Shown here: piece after piece, positions 44,471 through 56,288 of the stretch
Layout of the letters: each line of letters starts with the position of its first letter
Numbering within the stretch: position 1 is the stretch's first letter
Assembly: GCA_014529385.2 (NCBI GenBank)
Contig: CM043947.1
Coordinates: 119,674,891-119,738,890, forward strand
DNA length: 64,000 bases
Direction: 5' to 3'
Origin: Adiantum capillus-veneris
Taxonomy: Eukaryota > Streptophyta > Polypodiopsida > Polypodiales > Pteridaceae
Made by a program: the position numbers and the translations under genes
The notes under the pieces: generated by a model
What the model was told of the DNA's origin: nothing
The model's database searches: none
The model's input: the letters and a program-made list of their open reading frames with translations, nothing else

Positions 44471-45704
44471 TTATTTCCTCTCGCATTCTTTCTTTTCGAT
44501 CTTTTGAGAATCTTCTTGATCTTTTACACAGTCCTCTGCTTTTACAAGCATCAAATAGTGAGTTTTACCTTTTATCCTGGGCATCAGGTTCTCTCTCGCT
44601 TTGTTTCCTGCTCGTTTCCTCCTATAGCGTTCCTGGCGTCTAGGGTGTTGATTAGCAAAATCATAAAACTTGATATTCTCGGTTTCATTTCCACGCTCAC
44701 TTGAGGTGTTTGAACACTCATTATCTGCATCATCATTTACTTTCAAATGTTCAAAGGAGTTGTAAAACTCTTCTTGTTCTGGTTGTTCTACAGTCTCTTT
44801 TTCTCCTGGTATAACGCTTACCATGTAATAGGGTAACACATCATAGCCATCCTTATCGCAAAATTTTGTTGTTGGACTGTCTGTAATGGTACAGACATCG
44901 AATGTTGCTAGTATGTGTTCCCATTTGAGAGGTTCCAAGGCATCTTCAGGGAAAGGTTCCGGAATATACTCTTTGTCCTCAATTGCTCTTTCTAAGACGC
45001 ATTTCTCTCTTCTTAAGCTTCCACAATGTGAAGCTCTGCACATCCATAGCTCTTTTGGTTGCCCTAACCATGCTGGGAGTTCTGATCCTGCTACTGTAGC
45101 TGAATCAAACTCTTCCACAGGTGTTTGGTTCACATCTTTGTAACTATGGTCTTTCAGGTGTATTTTAGTTGTTGTCTCGCCATGTCGGAGGTATATGTGG
45201 TCATAACCCCAATCTTGGACCATCTTCAATTTTCGCATGAATGGTCGTCCCAAGATGATCTCATAATTGTTCTTTTTGTCGAAATCGACTATTGCAAATG
45301 TATGCTCATACTCGATTCCGCACGAAGTGACAATCACTTTTTCTAAGAGTCCTAGAGGCTTTTCCATGAACCCATCTGTCAATTGCAATTTCATTCTGGT
45401 AGTCCTTAAAGCTGGTTTTTCCCATTTTTTCCAGATTTCCTTGGTAGTGATAGAAACTCCCACTCCACTCTCAGGAATAGCTTTGGAAACTACTCCTTGG
45501 AATTCTACTGGTAGCATGGTGTTTCCATCTTCCCCTTCGCAATACTCTCCAACCTTGTTCAATGGTACCGGCCTAGTGTTTAGTTGAGGCCTGTCCAACT
45601 CTCTGATCCCTTCCTGAAGCCTCAAGGTGGGGTCTTTCACTCCAAATTTTTCTAGGCATGTTTGGTCGTAACCTTAGGAATTCTGTTAATGTGATGGTGC
45701 ACGC
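44471..45704 (-). pseudogene. Element B first protease and protease-RT linker
   Basis: Opens near 45700 with CTITLTEFLRLRPNM, then VSKAIPESGVGVSITTKEIW, where the protease Asp (A: LDSGVD) is Glu, then LLEKVIVTSCGIEYEHTFAI and ILGRPFM. The linker follows: DHSYKDVNQTPVEEFDS, LPAWLGQPKELWMC, a Glu-rich block and RRQERYRRKR. The 389-codon frame 45640-44471 is open throughout. The block of host gene fragments begins directly upstream, at 45705. Confidence 0.85.
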
Positions 45705-46202
45705 CACCGAGGAATCTCTAATCTCAGGAGAGATTTTTCGAGCAATCCCTAAAACGAGCGATATAGGGCAAGGCACATATACAAAAAAAAAAACCAAACG
45801 TGATATCTTAGGTGACTTCAAGCACAACAACAAAAAATTAATTCAAGATTGCAACTATTTTTAATGGTAAATCAACCACAAATTTTTGATCAACAAAACC
45901 CTTTGAACAAGGTTTGGGTAGAGTGTTTTGTTTGATGGGCTAGAACACTTGGAACCATTACAATGGCATGTTGATATTCCTCTCCTTGGAAATTTTTGGG
46001 TGCGGACATATGTGCATGAGCGGCGCCAACACACCCTTAAAACATTTTGCAGGCATATCCTTGACTGGCACGTTGCATTTTCCATCTTTTTCTAGCAAAG
46101 AAAGACGCACATTGATGGCCACTATACCATTTCCTTTTTACATTTTTTCTGATGAAGCAAGCAACAACAGCAAGTAGCACATTAAATAAGTAGTAAGGTT
46201 TG

Positions 46203-46511
46203 TTAAAGCTTGCTTATAGCAGGCACATTTCTGGCGACGGATATCACTTGGTGTCTCTTAGGGATAGTGATGGTTCGCACACCAGCTTCAACTACAACTT
46301 TCACATCATCCAATTTGACATTATCATGAAGTTGAAATTGTCGAACAAATCGGCCAAGCGATCTCTCTGCGGCATACCATGTCATGGGTCCTTTCTCTTT
46401 CACATTCTTGAACTCCCCATTGATTTCCAAGGTACCATCTTCATGCACATGCACTTGTACATCCTTTTTGATGATACCACAAACAACCAATTTGAAGATG
46501 TGGGCGTTGGA
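46203..46511 (-). pseudogene. Small heat-shock protein (HSP20) alpha-crystallin domain fragment
   Basis: The minus strand gives KKDVQVHVHEDGTLEINGEF, then TWYAAERSLGRFVRQFQLHD, NVKLDDVKVVVEAGVRTITI and PK. This is most of an alpha-crystallin domain, with the W-x5-R-x-GRF-x-R-x-F-x-LP-like centre and the A/G-V-x-T-I-x-I-P end. The N-terminal region is absent: a (CT)n/(GA)n tract begins immediately upstream at 46516. Such proteins are cytosolic holdase chaperones. A captured 3' exon or truncated copy is inferred. The downstream minus-strand frame at 45861-46085 is not recognised. Confidence 0.75.
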
Positions 46512-46925
<414 letters not shown>

Positions 46926-47280
46926 TCAAAAAAAGAACGATGGAGACTGACTTAGCTCTCTCTCTTTTGTTTTTGGAAAGCAAACTAAAAGACTTGCAAA
47001 GCTAAATAGCAGATGGTAGTTTTAATTACAAAAGCAAGAGCTTTAGGTTTACAAAAGCTAATCCACAGCCAAAAAACTAGTGCTAGTAGAAGACTAAGAT
47101 CACAATTCCCACCGAGAACAACAAAAAAATACAATATGTGCACTAATTAAGATAATCTGCAGCCGAAAAACTACTGCTAGTAGTAGACTAAGATCGTAAT
47201 TCCCATCAAGCACATCAAAAAGATACAATATGCACTGATGATGTAACTGGGGACATTTTTTCTACTGAGTTCTATATTTT

Positions 47281-47529
47281 TTACTCATCGAATGGCACTG
47301 CCTTCTCCTCAGCTACCTCACCGGCAGACTGCTCCAGGTTGGAGAGGCCACCCTTCTTTCCCATTTCGTGGTATCCTTCTATCCCCATTTGCTCTTTTCG
47401 TGTCTGCCCTCCTTTGCTGCTCCCTTCCGCAAGGCGTTCACGCGCTTCTAAGGTCTTGCCTCCAGTGCCTCCAGGAACGACCATCTCTTTAGCGCGTGCC
47501 TTCTGGTCAAGCTTCTCACGAGATGCCAT
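47281..47529 (-). CDS. Group 1 LEA (LEA_5, Em-like) protein, 82 aa
   Basis: Starts at 47529 ([20 protein letters not shown]) although the frame is open further upstream; this Met matches family starts. It contains [17 protein letters not shown]-like sequence and the group 1 motif [20 protein letters not shown], then [12 protein letters not shown] and a short acidic end. These are intrinsically disordered, highly hydrophilic proteins made in seeds, spores and dried tissue that protect cells during water loss. Length and motif order are those of the family, with no stop or shift, so this may be an intact gene even though it lies inside a mobile block. No intron is seen; many relatives have one, so a retro-copy or exon fusion is possible. 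(CT)n lies 110 bp upstream. Confidence 0.85.
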   Translation of the reverse strand: MASREKLDQKARAKEMVVPGGTGGKTLEARERLAEGSSKGGQTRKEQMGIEGYHEMGKKGGLSNLEQSAGEVAEEKAVPFDE

Positions 47530-47634
47530 TAGCTTTGACGGTGTGGTTTCTCTTGAAAAAAACACAGCACAAAATGGTGAGCAGGTTGCTAGCAAAGATT
47601 AGAACGCTAACTGCCTCAACCAAGTAGTATTGGC

Positions 47635-47638
<4 letters not shown>

Positions 47639-47688
<50 letters not shown>
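47639..47688. repeat. (CT)n tract upstream of the LEA ORF
   Basis: About 25 CT units, i.e. (GA)n on the strand of the LEA gene, lying 110-160 bp upstream of its start codon. Plant promoters often contain GA/CT tracts, so a regulatory role is possible but unproven. Confidence 0.9.
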
Positions 47689-47692
<4 letters not shown>

Positions 47693-47854
47693 GAAAGAAA
47701 CTGGATATACTACACTTGAAAATACTATATTTTCTAGTTTAAGCTGTTACATAATGTGTTACACAATTTCTTGTAAGCTTACATGAAAGAATGGTGCACC
47801 TCACATGACCTGAGCATTTGTAGCATCTGCAACAAGAGGAAGGCGTGGAGTCTT

Positions 47855-48270
47855 TCATGACCCACTTCCAAGAAGGAAGCAGGCAACCAGATAAAAGAAA
47901 ACAGTATTGTAAAACACCACTAGAATCTCCAAGCCAACACCGCTTTGTGGATGATAAATGCCTTCCATAAGGCTCAGGAGAATGAGAAGTATATCCAACA
48001 TGACAGCTTGCATGGTGTTGTAGCGTACATAGCGATTGAAGTTTGGATTCTGGACGACCGGGAAATAGAGGCCAAGGAAAACTGCAACACTTGCAAAAGG
48101 GGTGCTGGAGTAAACATGCAGGAGCGGGTAGAGAGGTCTAAAGGCTACCTGGTCTTGGGGGAACTGTGTCAAAAAATACCATCCATATTGTACACCATCC
48201 AGGAAAGGGAGAAGTTACGAAGAAGCAGAAACAATCCTTTCTGCTGTAGTTATGCCATCCCCACACTGCC
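47855..48270 (-). pseudogene. TIC20-like chloroplast import protein, 3' part with a nonsense codon
   Basis: The minus strand reads TAERIVSASS, stop, LLPFLDGVQYGWYFLTQFPQ, then FASVAVFLGLYFPVVQNPNF, NRYVRYNTMQAVMLDILLIL and ends VACFLLGSGS. This is the membrane core of the TIC20 family: several hydrophobic helices and the conserved F.RYVR.N.MQA..LD signature. TIC20 proteins form part of the protein-conducting channel of the inner plastid envelope. TAA at 48215-48217 stands where Tyr is expected (SYLLP). The transit peptide region upstream is not clear. The family member cannot be fixed, but II/IV/V-type sequences look closer than TIC20-I. Confidence 0.7.
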
Positions 48271-48451
48271 CTTTTGCATGCACTGTCAGACGCAAACGCC
48301 TGCTCTTGCTACCCCTATGAGAAGTGGAGCTTAATTTCCTTCTTGACTGTTGTGAGAAAGTTGACTGGAGGGAAGGTAGCAAGGGAGCGATGGACTAGGA
48401 TGCTGAGGACGCCCTCACCATGCCCTCACAGCGCACAATGTACGCCATCAC

Positions 48452-48625
<174 letters not shown>

Positions 48626-48631
48626 GTCGCT

Positions 48632-48720
48632 CTCTCACAGTTTTTTATAAAAAAACTGTCTGAAAGAGCGCACGCCGGTGCGCTCTCTTTCAGACAGTTT
48701 TTTTTTAAAAACTGTGAGAG
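48632..48720. repeat. 89-bp imperfect palindrome beside the long (CT)n
   Basis: Left arm CTCTCACAGTTTTTTATAAA continues to GAGCGCAC; the right arm mirrors it from GTGCGCTC to AAAACTGTGAGAG around a GCCG centre. It can fold into a long hairpin and may be the remnant of a small inverted-repeat element. No gene. Confidence 0.88.
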
Positions 48721-48783
48721 GTTGGGTTCAGAGGAGGCGGAGGTATCATTGACTATGTATGTGTACGAGGTTTTCAACTATGA

Positions 48784-49300
48784 ATGCATGTCAAAGTGCC
48801 AAGGGCTGATCCAGCGAAAACACCTTGCAAGGGCATGCATAAAGTCCCTGGCTTGCAGCAGAGAGTAATCGGAGACATCCTAGAGATGACGTGTCAGCTT
48901 CTCGTGCAAGTCACAGGGGTACGATACTCATGGCACGACGGGGTATGTATTGCTCAGCACGACGAAGAGGAGGTGACGCACTTCATCCGGCACATGGGAT
49001 GGATCTATGCTAGCGCGGATTCCACCATCATCTTCCTGCACTACATCGGCCACCCAATGGCACCCATCGGCCCCGGCATTCGGGCCCCTTCGACCTCATC
49101 TCCCGTTGGCAGACCGTGTATGGACCTTCCAGGAGTCTGCCCTCTCAAAATTCCGCCAATACTGTGTGTGTTGGGGGGCCAGCCTTCGCCAATGCTCTAG
49201 CCTTCAAGAGTTTGAAAACACTCTAGCATCATGGTATGAGGAGGGGGCTCCAATTCCATCGAGGTCCCTGAAGAAGAGCAATTCTGGGATCTAGTTGAAG
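48784..49300 (+). pseudogene. HET-like (heterokaryon incompatibility-type) protein fragment, frameshifted
   Basis: The frame from 48784 carries YSWHDGVCIAQHDEEEVTHF and HMGWIYASADSTIIFL (residues about 48-85), the core pattern of HET domains (W-x-D-x-x-C-I-x-Q, then M-x-x-I-Y-x-x-A). Near 49090 the sense moves to another frame, which reads LADRVWTFQESALSKFRQYC, matching the R-x-W-T-F-Q-E motif that follows in HET proteins. HET domains are best known from fungi, where they trigger incompatibility; scattered plant homologues are thought to be immunity-related. The N-terminal part is missing. Sequence to about 49690 (EEEQFWDLVEELLKVY and beyond) may belong to the same gene but is not recognised. 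Confidence 0.55.
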
Positions 49301-49687
49301 AGCTGCTGAAGGTGTACTTGTCCCAAACCTTTGATGGACGAGGCATGTGTCCTCTTTCTGTGGCAGACACCCATTGGGCAAAAGAAAACATACGATCTCC
49401 AGACTTACCAGAGTTTGAGCAAGGCCCCCCTTCTCTTGGCCTTCTCTCTAGAATTACCACATGCGGGACTCACCTCAGATTTCCCCATGTTTTTCGGCAA
49501 GCGTATGTGTGTGTGTGTATTTAAGGCGTATCTTCTTCACGTAGGACTCCCTCTATATCCTATTATCCGGAGGATTTTGAGGCAGGTGGCATACGCCAAA
49601 TCGTCTCCAAAGTCAAAACCGCCCTTCTCTTTGGCTATTGCAGTTGCTTTCAGAGGTGGTGGGCGATGGCTCCACAAGCTTTTAAGC

Positions 49688-49983
<296 letters not shown>

Positions 49984-49986
<3 letters not shown>

Positions 49987-50115
49987 TTGCCTGCGTCGAC
50001 TTCTTGCCAAGGTAGGTCGCGAAATAGTCCCCCAACCAAAAACTTAGCAAGTTGGACTCGAACTCTTGCTGCTTCACACACGCATCTTCCAATCAACTGC
50101 GCTAACAACATAGGA
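49984..50115 (-). mobile_element. tRNA-derived SINE-like sequence with (GA)n tail
   Basis: The minus strand has a tRNA-like head: an A-box-like TTAGCGCAGTTGATTGG near 50100-50084 and a B-box-like AGTTCGAGTCC near 50061-50051, with a GCAAG/CTTGC stem around the latter. A short body leads to GACGCAGGCAAGCTG and then (GA)n. These are Pol III internal promoter boxes at tRNA spacing. No acceptor stem closes, so it is not a functional tRNA. The last ~25 bp recur at 49798-49822 before another (GA)n. Confidence 0.45.
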
Positions 50116-50119
50116 GGCT

Positions 50120-50764
50120 TCATAGTGGTGCGTGGCATAGTGTAGCGCATTAATAAAAAAATATAACAAAGGTCCCCCAAAACCAGCCTGGCTACGCTGT
50201 TGTTAATGACCATGTGTCATTGACCCCACGCTATTGCTCGTGCCAGTGTGCTATAGTAGATGACTCTATGCCCTTCCTTTTGTCAGTCTTGTCCTTTGTC
50301 TTTGCAGTAGGCATCTCTAGGGATTTGTGTCGTACTTTTTTTTTCCAAAATTTGTTGGGACATACTGGAATTTTTTTAATTGAAAAGGGTACGATATTAA
50401 GCTGAGACACATTTTTCCCAAGCACTTAAGAATCAATGGAAAAAAGGAGAAACTTACGATGACTTGAGCATTAAGTACAAGGCTAGACTTCTTATTAGTC
50501 TGTTAATCTTACTTTATGCTAAAAACATGTGAAGCCCAAGCGAGCCTAAGAGAGAAGATAATATTTTCAAATATTGTGTTTATTTTCTTAAAAGTAAACT
50601 TTGATCTTTTGGAATTTAGGAGGTAGTCTATCCATTGATAAACCTTTTTGTTGTGGTGCGTGAATATATAACAAACAATAAGTATTATGTTGATGATAAA
50701 ATTTACTATATCGTGTACAAACAGTTGCTCGGGTTTGTCCTTGCTCGGAAAAAATCGCTCGGTG
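50120..50764. other. Right end of the 5-kb insertion, no gene seen
   Basis: AT-rich sequence without recognisable coding capacity. The last ~45 bp carry TTGCTCGG, GCTCGG and the end CTCGGTG, forming the inverted counterpart of the left end at 45705. Confidence 0.6.
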
Positions 50765-50766
50765 CA

Positions 50767-52474
50767 TGGTAACACTCCATGCCACCGGGGTGGACAACAA
50801 CTCAATCAATCCTTGCGAATCCATCACTTTGTTAGAAGAAAGTCTTTGAGATGGTATTGCTCTCACTTCCGACTTAGCTTCATACTCTCCTAGGTAAGAG
50901 GGCAAAGTTCTTAGCGAGTCGGGTTGGCTGTGCCCCGAACTAATTGATCCTTGGTCTCCCCCTTGTGAATGTATCTCAAAGTTCATTTGCGATCTTGCCT
51001 CAAATTCTTCAATAGGAGGTAAGGTTACATTCTTTTCTTTTCTCGTGCTATTCATGTGGTTACTCATCCTATTAGCCTCGTTGGCCTCACGGATTAGCTT
51101 CCACAGATCGTCTAGACCGTTACAGTCCTCACCCATTTCTGCCAATATTTTAGGCTAAAACCCGTCACTTGTCCCATCTGTGGTATTTGGCACTATGATA
51201 GGCTCTCCGCTGGACTCATAGGCATTAGCGATTCTTTCCTTCGTTTCTACATGTTTCTCTAAAGTTGGTTGGATAGGGGTTGGAGCTGGTGCCTCATGCC
51301 AATGTGCACGTTTACCCAGCGGGTCTTCCATCAATGATTGAGCTGTTTTGATCATCTTTTTACACATATCTAACCTCTGTTTTTCTATTTCTGCATATGG
51401 ATAAGTCATCCACCTTTGCTCCTGAGTTTGGTTCTTTTTAAGTCTAGCTTCATAAACTTTTAGAAGTGCATCCAACTGCTCATTTACCTTGTCAGCTAGT
51501 ACAGATCCTCCCAATCCTGCACTTTTGGGCTCTGCTATTTCCTTGGGTGCTATGGTTGCCGTGGTGTGTGAGCTTAAGCTATCTAGATCCTCTAACCGCT
51601 CTAATCTCTCCTGTGTATGTTTTAACTCCTCGAATAGGGCTGTTAGCTCTCGTTCCTTCCTGGATTTCCTACGCGCCTTTCTAGCTTTCCAAGTGCTTCT
51701 CTGATTTCTCATTTCTGAACTTTGGGCATCGGTTTTTGGTTCTTCAACTATGGGTTCGTTAGTCCTTCTTTGAGCTTGGGCTTGTGTTACCGCCTGAATA
51801 GGTATGATTCTTTCATTTTCCGATCCTCCATTGGAAGGTACTGTTTCTAACATGTTCAAGGTGGTTTTTGCTCCTTTGCTCAGGTTTTTAGGGCAATCGG
51901 GAATCAAATGAGTAATTCCACATTCTAGGCAATACGCATTGACTCTAATGATTTCATCATGAGGACAGTCTCTTAGTCAATGGTCTCCACCACACTTGTA
52001 GCAGGGTCACTTGGGTTGTTGAGGTGCTCCTTGAGCTCCTCTTTGTTGGTAAGCATGTCTGTGTCCACCCATGCCTCCATTGGCTATGAACATCAGTGTT
52101 CATTCCTCTAAGATATATCTTCCTTCTCCTGCTACCTGTGCAGCAGTTGGTGGTCCTGTATTTCCTATCATACTCCATGGTTCTGGTGTCAAGGGTTCTT
52201 CCGGTGGATAATAGACACGGTTTGCCGCATATGCATTGGGATCTTCATAATATGCATGCATAGGCATCAAAGCCTTATCCTCTGATTCAGTTACTGTTGG
52301 TGTGTATCTTATACCAATTGGTCGTAATCCTGGTAGGGGTGGTTGTTGCCCCAACACCGGTTGTGCTCTTTCTACACCTACAGGTCCTGATAGGTTGCTT
52401 GCTTGATATCTAGGAATTGATGGAACTTGAGGAGAAGCTACTGGAGCTTGGGGAGCATAAGGTCTCTCTCTCAC
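50767..52474 (-). pseudogene. Element B gag, C-terminal part
   Basis: Three blocks in one frame with stops. 52474-52100 is Pro/Gln/Tyr-rich (PSIPRYQASNLSG, VLGQQPPLPGLRP), like A's PMYRYQPN region. Near 52010-51910 there is a zinc-knuckle pair (CYKCGGDH-stop-LRDC, then CLECGITHLIPDC) in which the Trp position is TGA. 51907-51155 is basic then helical (RKARRKSRKERELTALFEEL) with AGLGGSVLADKVNEQLDALL, resembling A's SGGSILVDKIFEPINAALEA. 51145-50767 ends RTLPSYLGEYEAK and LSTPV, which aligns with A just before its protease. The 5-kb insertion follows. Confidence 0.8.
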
Positions 52475-52596
52475 ATACCCCTTGTTATAATAACATTCCT
52501 ATGGTTTGTCCATTTTTGTTCAATAGCACACCACTTGGGCTGTTTAGCCTGGGGTTTGGCATACAAGTTGATCTTTTTTAGCACTTCATCTACAAG

Positions 52597-54474
52597 CTAC
52601 TCTTGTTTTACAGCTACTTCTCCTTTCGGTGCTGTCTTAGAAGACTTGCTTCCACTTTGTTGTGAAGACGAATTGTCATCAAGGTCCTTGAACTCCCCCT
52701 CTTTGTAGACCGCACAATTGTCCACAAGGTAAAGAGCCTCCTTGGTCAACTCATTCAATGTCGTGCTCCTCTTCATATGTAAGTCTTTATGGAGATCCGC
52801 ATTCCTTAGTCCTTGGATGAATATCAATATAATTCTGGACTGAGTTGGCAGTTCTTCAACAGGACAGAACTTAACATATCTTTTTAGTCTTAGGGCTGCC
52901 TTTTGTACAGATTCTCCATCTTTCTGTTTGAATTTATGGATCTGTGAGACAGTATTATGAGTTGTCCCCCTTTGTGAGAATTCCTCGATAAACTCGTCAA
53001 ACACTTCCTCCATAGACTCAAAGTCTCTACTCTCTACAGAGTCAAACCAAGTGGCAGCATCGTCCTCGAGGGTTAATCCAAACCCTGCAGCTCTAATTAC
53101 ACGCACAAAGGCTGCTACATGATCTCTTGGGTCTCTCCTTCTTGTGTATTTCTTGTTTACCCATTTTTTCACTTGAGAAGGTCTAATTCTTCGATGATCT
53201 ACAAACCTCATCATTGGATCTCCCCGTCCTAATCGATATACCTCCTCAGGTCTTCTATAATAGGTTGGTTCCTCTCCCAGTGGTGCTCCTAAGCCATAAT
53301 TTCTAACGGTTCTCGTTGGAGGTGGTTCTTCTCTTTGAACTCGTTCTATGGGTGGTCCTCCAGGCTCTGTTGACCCTTGAGTCTTTGGCTTACTCTCTCC
53401 CTGATACCTTGAATAGAGTGGTGGTTCTTGAAAATCCCTTAGCCCTCGTGCGGCTTGATAACCATCTCGGTTTCAATCTTGTTCCAATGTTGCACTCTGT
53501 CGAAGACATGCCTGCAATGATGGCTGGTTTGCTGGTTGGTCTTGGTTGTTGAATGCTTGCGGTCGGGTGGAATGTGAGGTAGCGTCATACTCATCTGAAA
53601 AAGGATTCATTGACTTGCTTGGGGTGTAGGTGGCTCTTGGCACTTCCTCGGGGGCATATGCTGATGCTCCTGGACCTGTTTCCCTTTCTACCTCCTTTGG
53701 GAGAATACGTTGGTATTCTCGCCCATATCTATTAACAAAAACTATACCCTTCCCCATAGCAGTTTCATAAGAGAATAAGTAAAGAACCTTGTTTTTGCTT
53801 AATTCGTTTACGTATGGTTCTTTGCTGCGAAAATAAGAGACTATACCCTCACTCTCATGTTTGTAGATTCCCACGTTCTCGTTATAAGTTGGAACCCTGG
53901 TTGTTTTCTTATCATACATAAAAATATCTCGAGGCCGATCAATGTTTGGTGGTGGTTCTTGAGTGTCTGAAATCATTTTCCCTTTCGTCACATTATCTCC
54001 ATATCTGTTGTAATCTTCAGGGTTACTAACTATCAGATAGTGGTTCCCCTTTTCGTCTTGGAATCTATCTCCATCATCATAGACTCGGATTATCTCCAAT
54101 CTTTGAGCTGGCCTCTCTTCGATAGAAATGCACTTGCATCCTTGATAGTCAGAATAGACTAGGGCTCCTCTCGAGTTTGTTTCCTCTAAGAAGATCACAG
54201 TGATCTTGGAATCATTCAAAGGATTTTGGGAGGTGCTTCCTCCTCACATAGGTCCATCATAGGTGAAACCTCCTGACTGTTGACTACCCATCATGAAGAA
54301 AGATTTGTCTGACGAAGTGTCAGTATCACTACCTTCCTCAATAATTGGTGCTAGCGGATCTAGACTTGCCTGAGTTACACTCTCTTCGGTGGACACTAAG
54401 CTACCTTGGTCACCTGCCACCTTTTGGTCTCTAGCAATGTATCTTCCTGATCTTAAATTCATCAAACTTATCAA
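52597..54474 (-). pseudogene. Element B gag, N-terminal and core part
   Basis: Starts MISLMNLRSGRYIARDQK at 54474, sharing the NLRSGR start with A and D. The 54219-53473 block (248 codons) reads MNDSKITVIFLEETNSRGAL, then YLIVSNPEDYNRYGDN and is not like any named family. The core 53214-52597 has FGLTLEDDAATWFDSVESRD, EEFSQRGTTHNTVSQIHKFK and LRLKRYVKFCPVEELPTQSR, the pattern of the retrotransposon gag domain. All pieces share a frame. It would form the RNA-containing particle. Confidence 0.85.
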
Positions 54475-56267
54475 TGCAATTTATCACAACTCCAACCACT
54501 CACCTGGCAAAGGATCAGTTTCTGCACGACTTCTTGCTTTGTTGCTGAATATACCTGTACACAAGCGTTTTAATTTCGGCAATCAAGTCAAAGCATTTAT
54601 CTGCTAGAGGTTATCTTAGTAATGATTGGTATAACTGGAGAGTTAATCTCAACCACTACTGTATTTTATACACTGATGATGTTCTGGATTAGGTCTGCTA
54701 ATCTGAAACTGTACTTCCCTCGAATGTTGATCAATTTACACAAAAAAGTCTGAATTCAGTCTTTGCTTCATTAAATGGGCAAACAAGGTCCAAATTCACT
54801 TCTGAAAGAAGTTCTGGAACCCTTAAGCCAAATGGAATCTCACTGTCTATGCACAGTCAAATTTTCTTTGTAGTATGCCCCAATAGACATCCTACACGTA
54901 GGATGTCTCCTGCTGTGTTTTGGCTGGTGGATTTTAGCAATGTGGTTTCCCCTTGTTGTGCTGAGCCTACAGCTGCTTTTACTTTTTGATTTGAACACCT
55001 ATTAGCTGGTCAATGAGTCAGAAATCTGTTCTGACAGCTTGTTGCTGATATTGATCAGTCTAATCAACTCCAATTTGGACCAAAATTGACTATGAGGCTT
55101 GCCTTAGGCTATAAAACACCTTGCTATGCTCACTATCAAAGTCTGGCTTCAATTTCTTGCTTTAGACATCCTACGCGTAGGATGTCTTTTTCATCAGAAT
55201 GGCTTCAAACTCAAAGCTCAGGCTCCCCTTGAGTTGCTAATCACTTTGGTATACTCAAAATTTGGTTTGGAGTCCAAAATCACTCAGAAGACATCCTACG
55301 TGTAGGATGTCTTTTTGGCCTGTTTGACCCCAAACTTGTCCCACAACTTCCCCTTGATGTCAGTAACCCAGTGGTATACTTAGATTTTGGTTTGGATTTC
55401 AAAAGTCCCAAATTTCAGCTGTTCTTGCTTTTTTTCACTCAAAAGTGCTAAAGTCCACTTTGAACCCAATTTTCTCACCCAAATGAGGTGAAACCCCTTT
55501 CAGTCACTCAATATATCATGCAAGACATGCTCATGCAGCCATCTTATGGTTTTGGTCTCAAAATAATGTTTTGGCACAAATTGGGTAGGATGTCTGGCAA
55601 TTTCAGTCTATCTAGCCTTATCTTGTCAAGATATGGCCAAATTTCCACTTTCCAGTTGATATTAGGGTAAACCCTACCTTATGAACACACTGGTCAACTC
55701 AAAATGCCAAAATTCCTCCCAGATTAGCCTGTAGACATCCTACGCGTAGGATGTCTCTTGGCTTGATTTTTTTTTTTTTTGACAGAAATGCTTCTGATGC
55801 TCTGATTATCTATCAGAAACACTCACAGTAACTTTTGGACTTCAATTAGGCTTTCAAACACACTATTGCGTGTACATACATGAAATGATCTACTATTGCG
55901 TGTACATACATGAAATGCTCTAGATCCTGAATCATGATGTCCTACTTACTCTACTCCTACTTATCATGTGAAATGGTGATAATGGTGTTTTTGGTTGCTT
56001 TTTGGCTTCTCCGGACTCTCAAGCTCTCCTCTCACCGCTTCTACCACTCCAACTTCTACTCAAGAACTCGACTACTACCTAAAACTACTTTGGTCTACCT
56101 AATCTACCTAAGTCGAAGGATCTAGGCCAGACACACGCTTCCTAGACTCCCTCTAAGACCTAGAGAGTCCTCCACCCTCTGATCCTATCTAAATGTAAAA
56201 CGAGACTCTTGGCAAGCCAAAAATCCCAATCCTCAAGGATTAGTCTCGGTCACCTACCTAAGGTTTT
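54475..56267 (-). repeat. Element B 5' leader with B-family palindromes
   Basis: Non-coding leader. Palindrome ACATCCTACGCGTAGGATGT or close variants occur at 54887-54906, 55166-55185, 55291-55310 and 55735-55754, with a half copy near 55588. Three of the four are in register at about 279 and 569 bp (twice 285). The unit body is diverged, with recurring TTTTGGTTTGGA and CCCCTTGA blocks. Near 55869-55913 a 27-bp direct repeat (ACTATTGCGTGTACATACAT...) occurs twice. Confidence 0.75.
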
Positions 56268-56287
56268 CGTCCCCGGCAGCAGCGCCA
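56268..56287 (-). promoter_or_regulatory. Element B primer-binding site
   Basis: Minus strand TGGCGCTGCTGCCGGGGACG, one base after the end of the 5' LTR. It is very close to the TGGCGCCGTTGCCGGGGA site of many plant Ty3 (Athila/Tat-type) elements, which pairs with a tRNA 3' end. Confidence 0.88.
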
Positions 56288-56288
56288 A

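Noticed and set aside
45861-46085. N-terminal exon of the HSP20 gene
   Set aside because: It lies downstream of the alpha-crystallin domain on the same strand, and the reading has no sHSP feature.
50035-50115. A tRNA gene on the minus strand
   Set aside because: A- and B-box-like strings are present but no acceptor stem or proper anticodon arm forms; better as SINE head.
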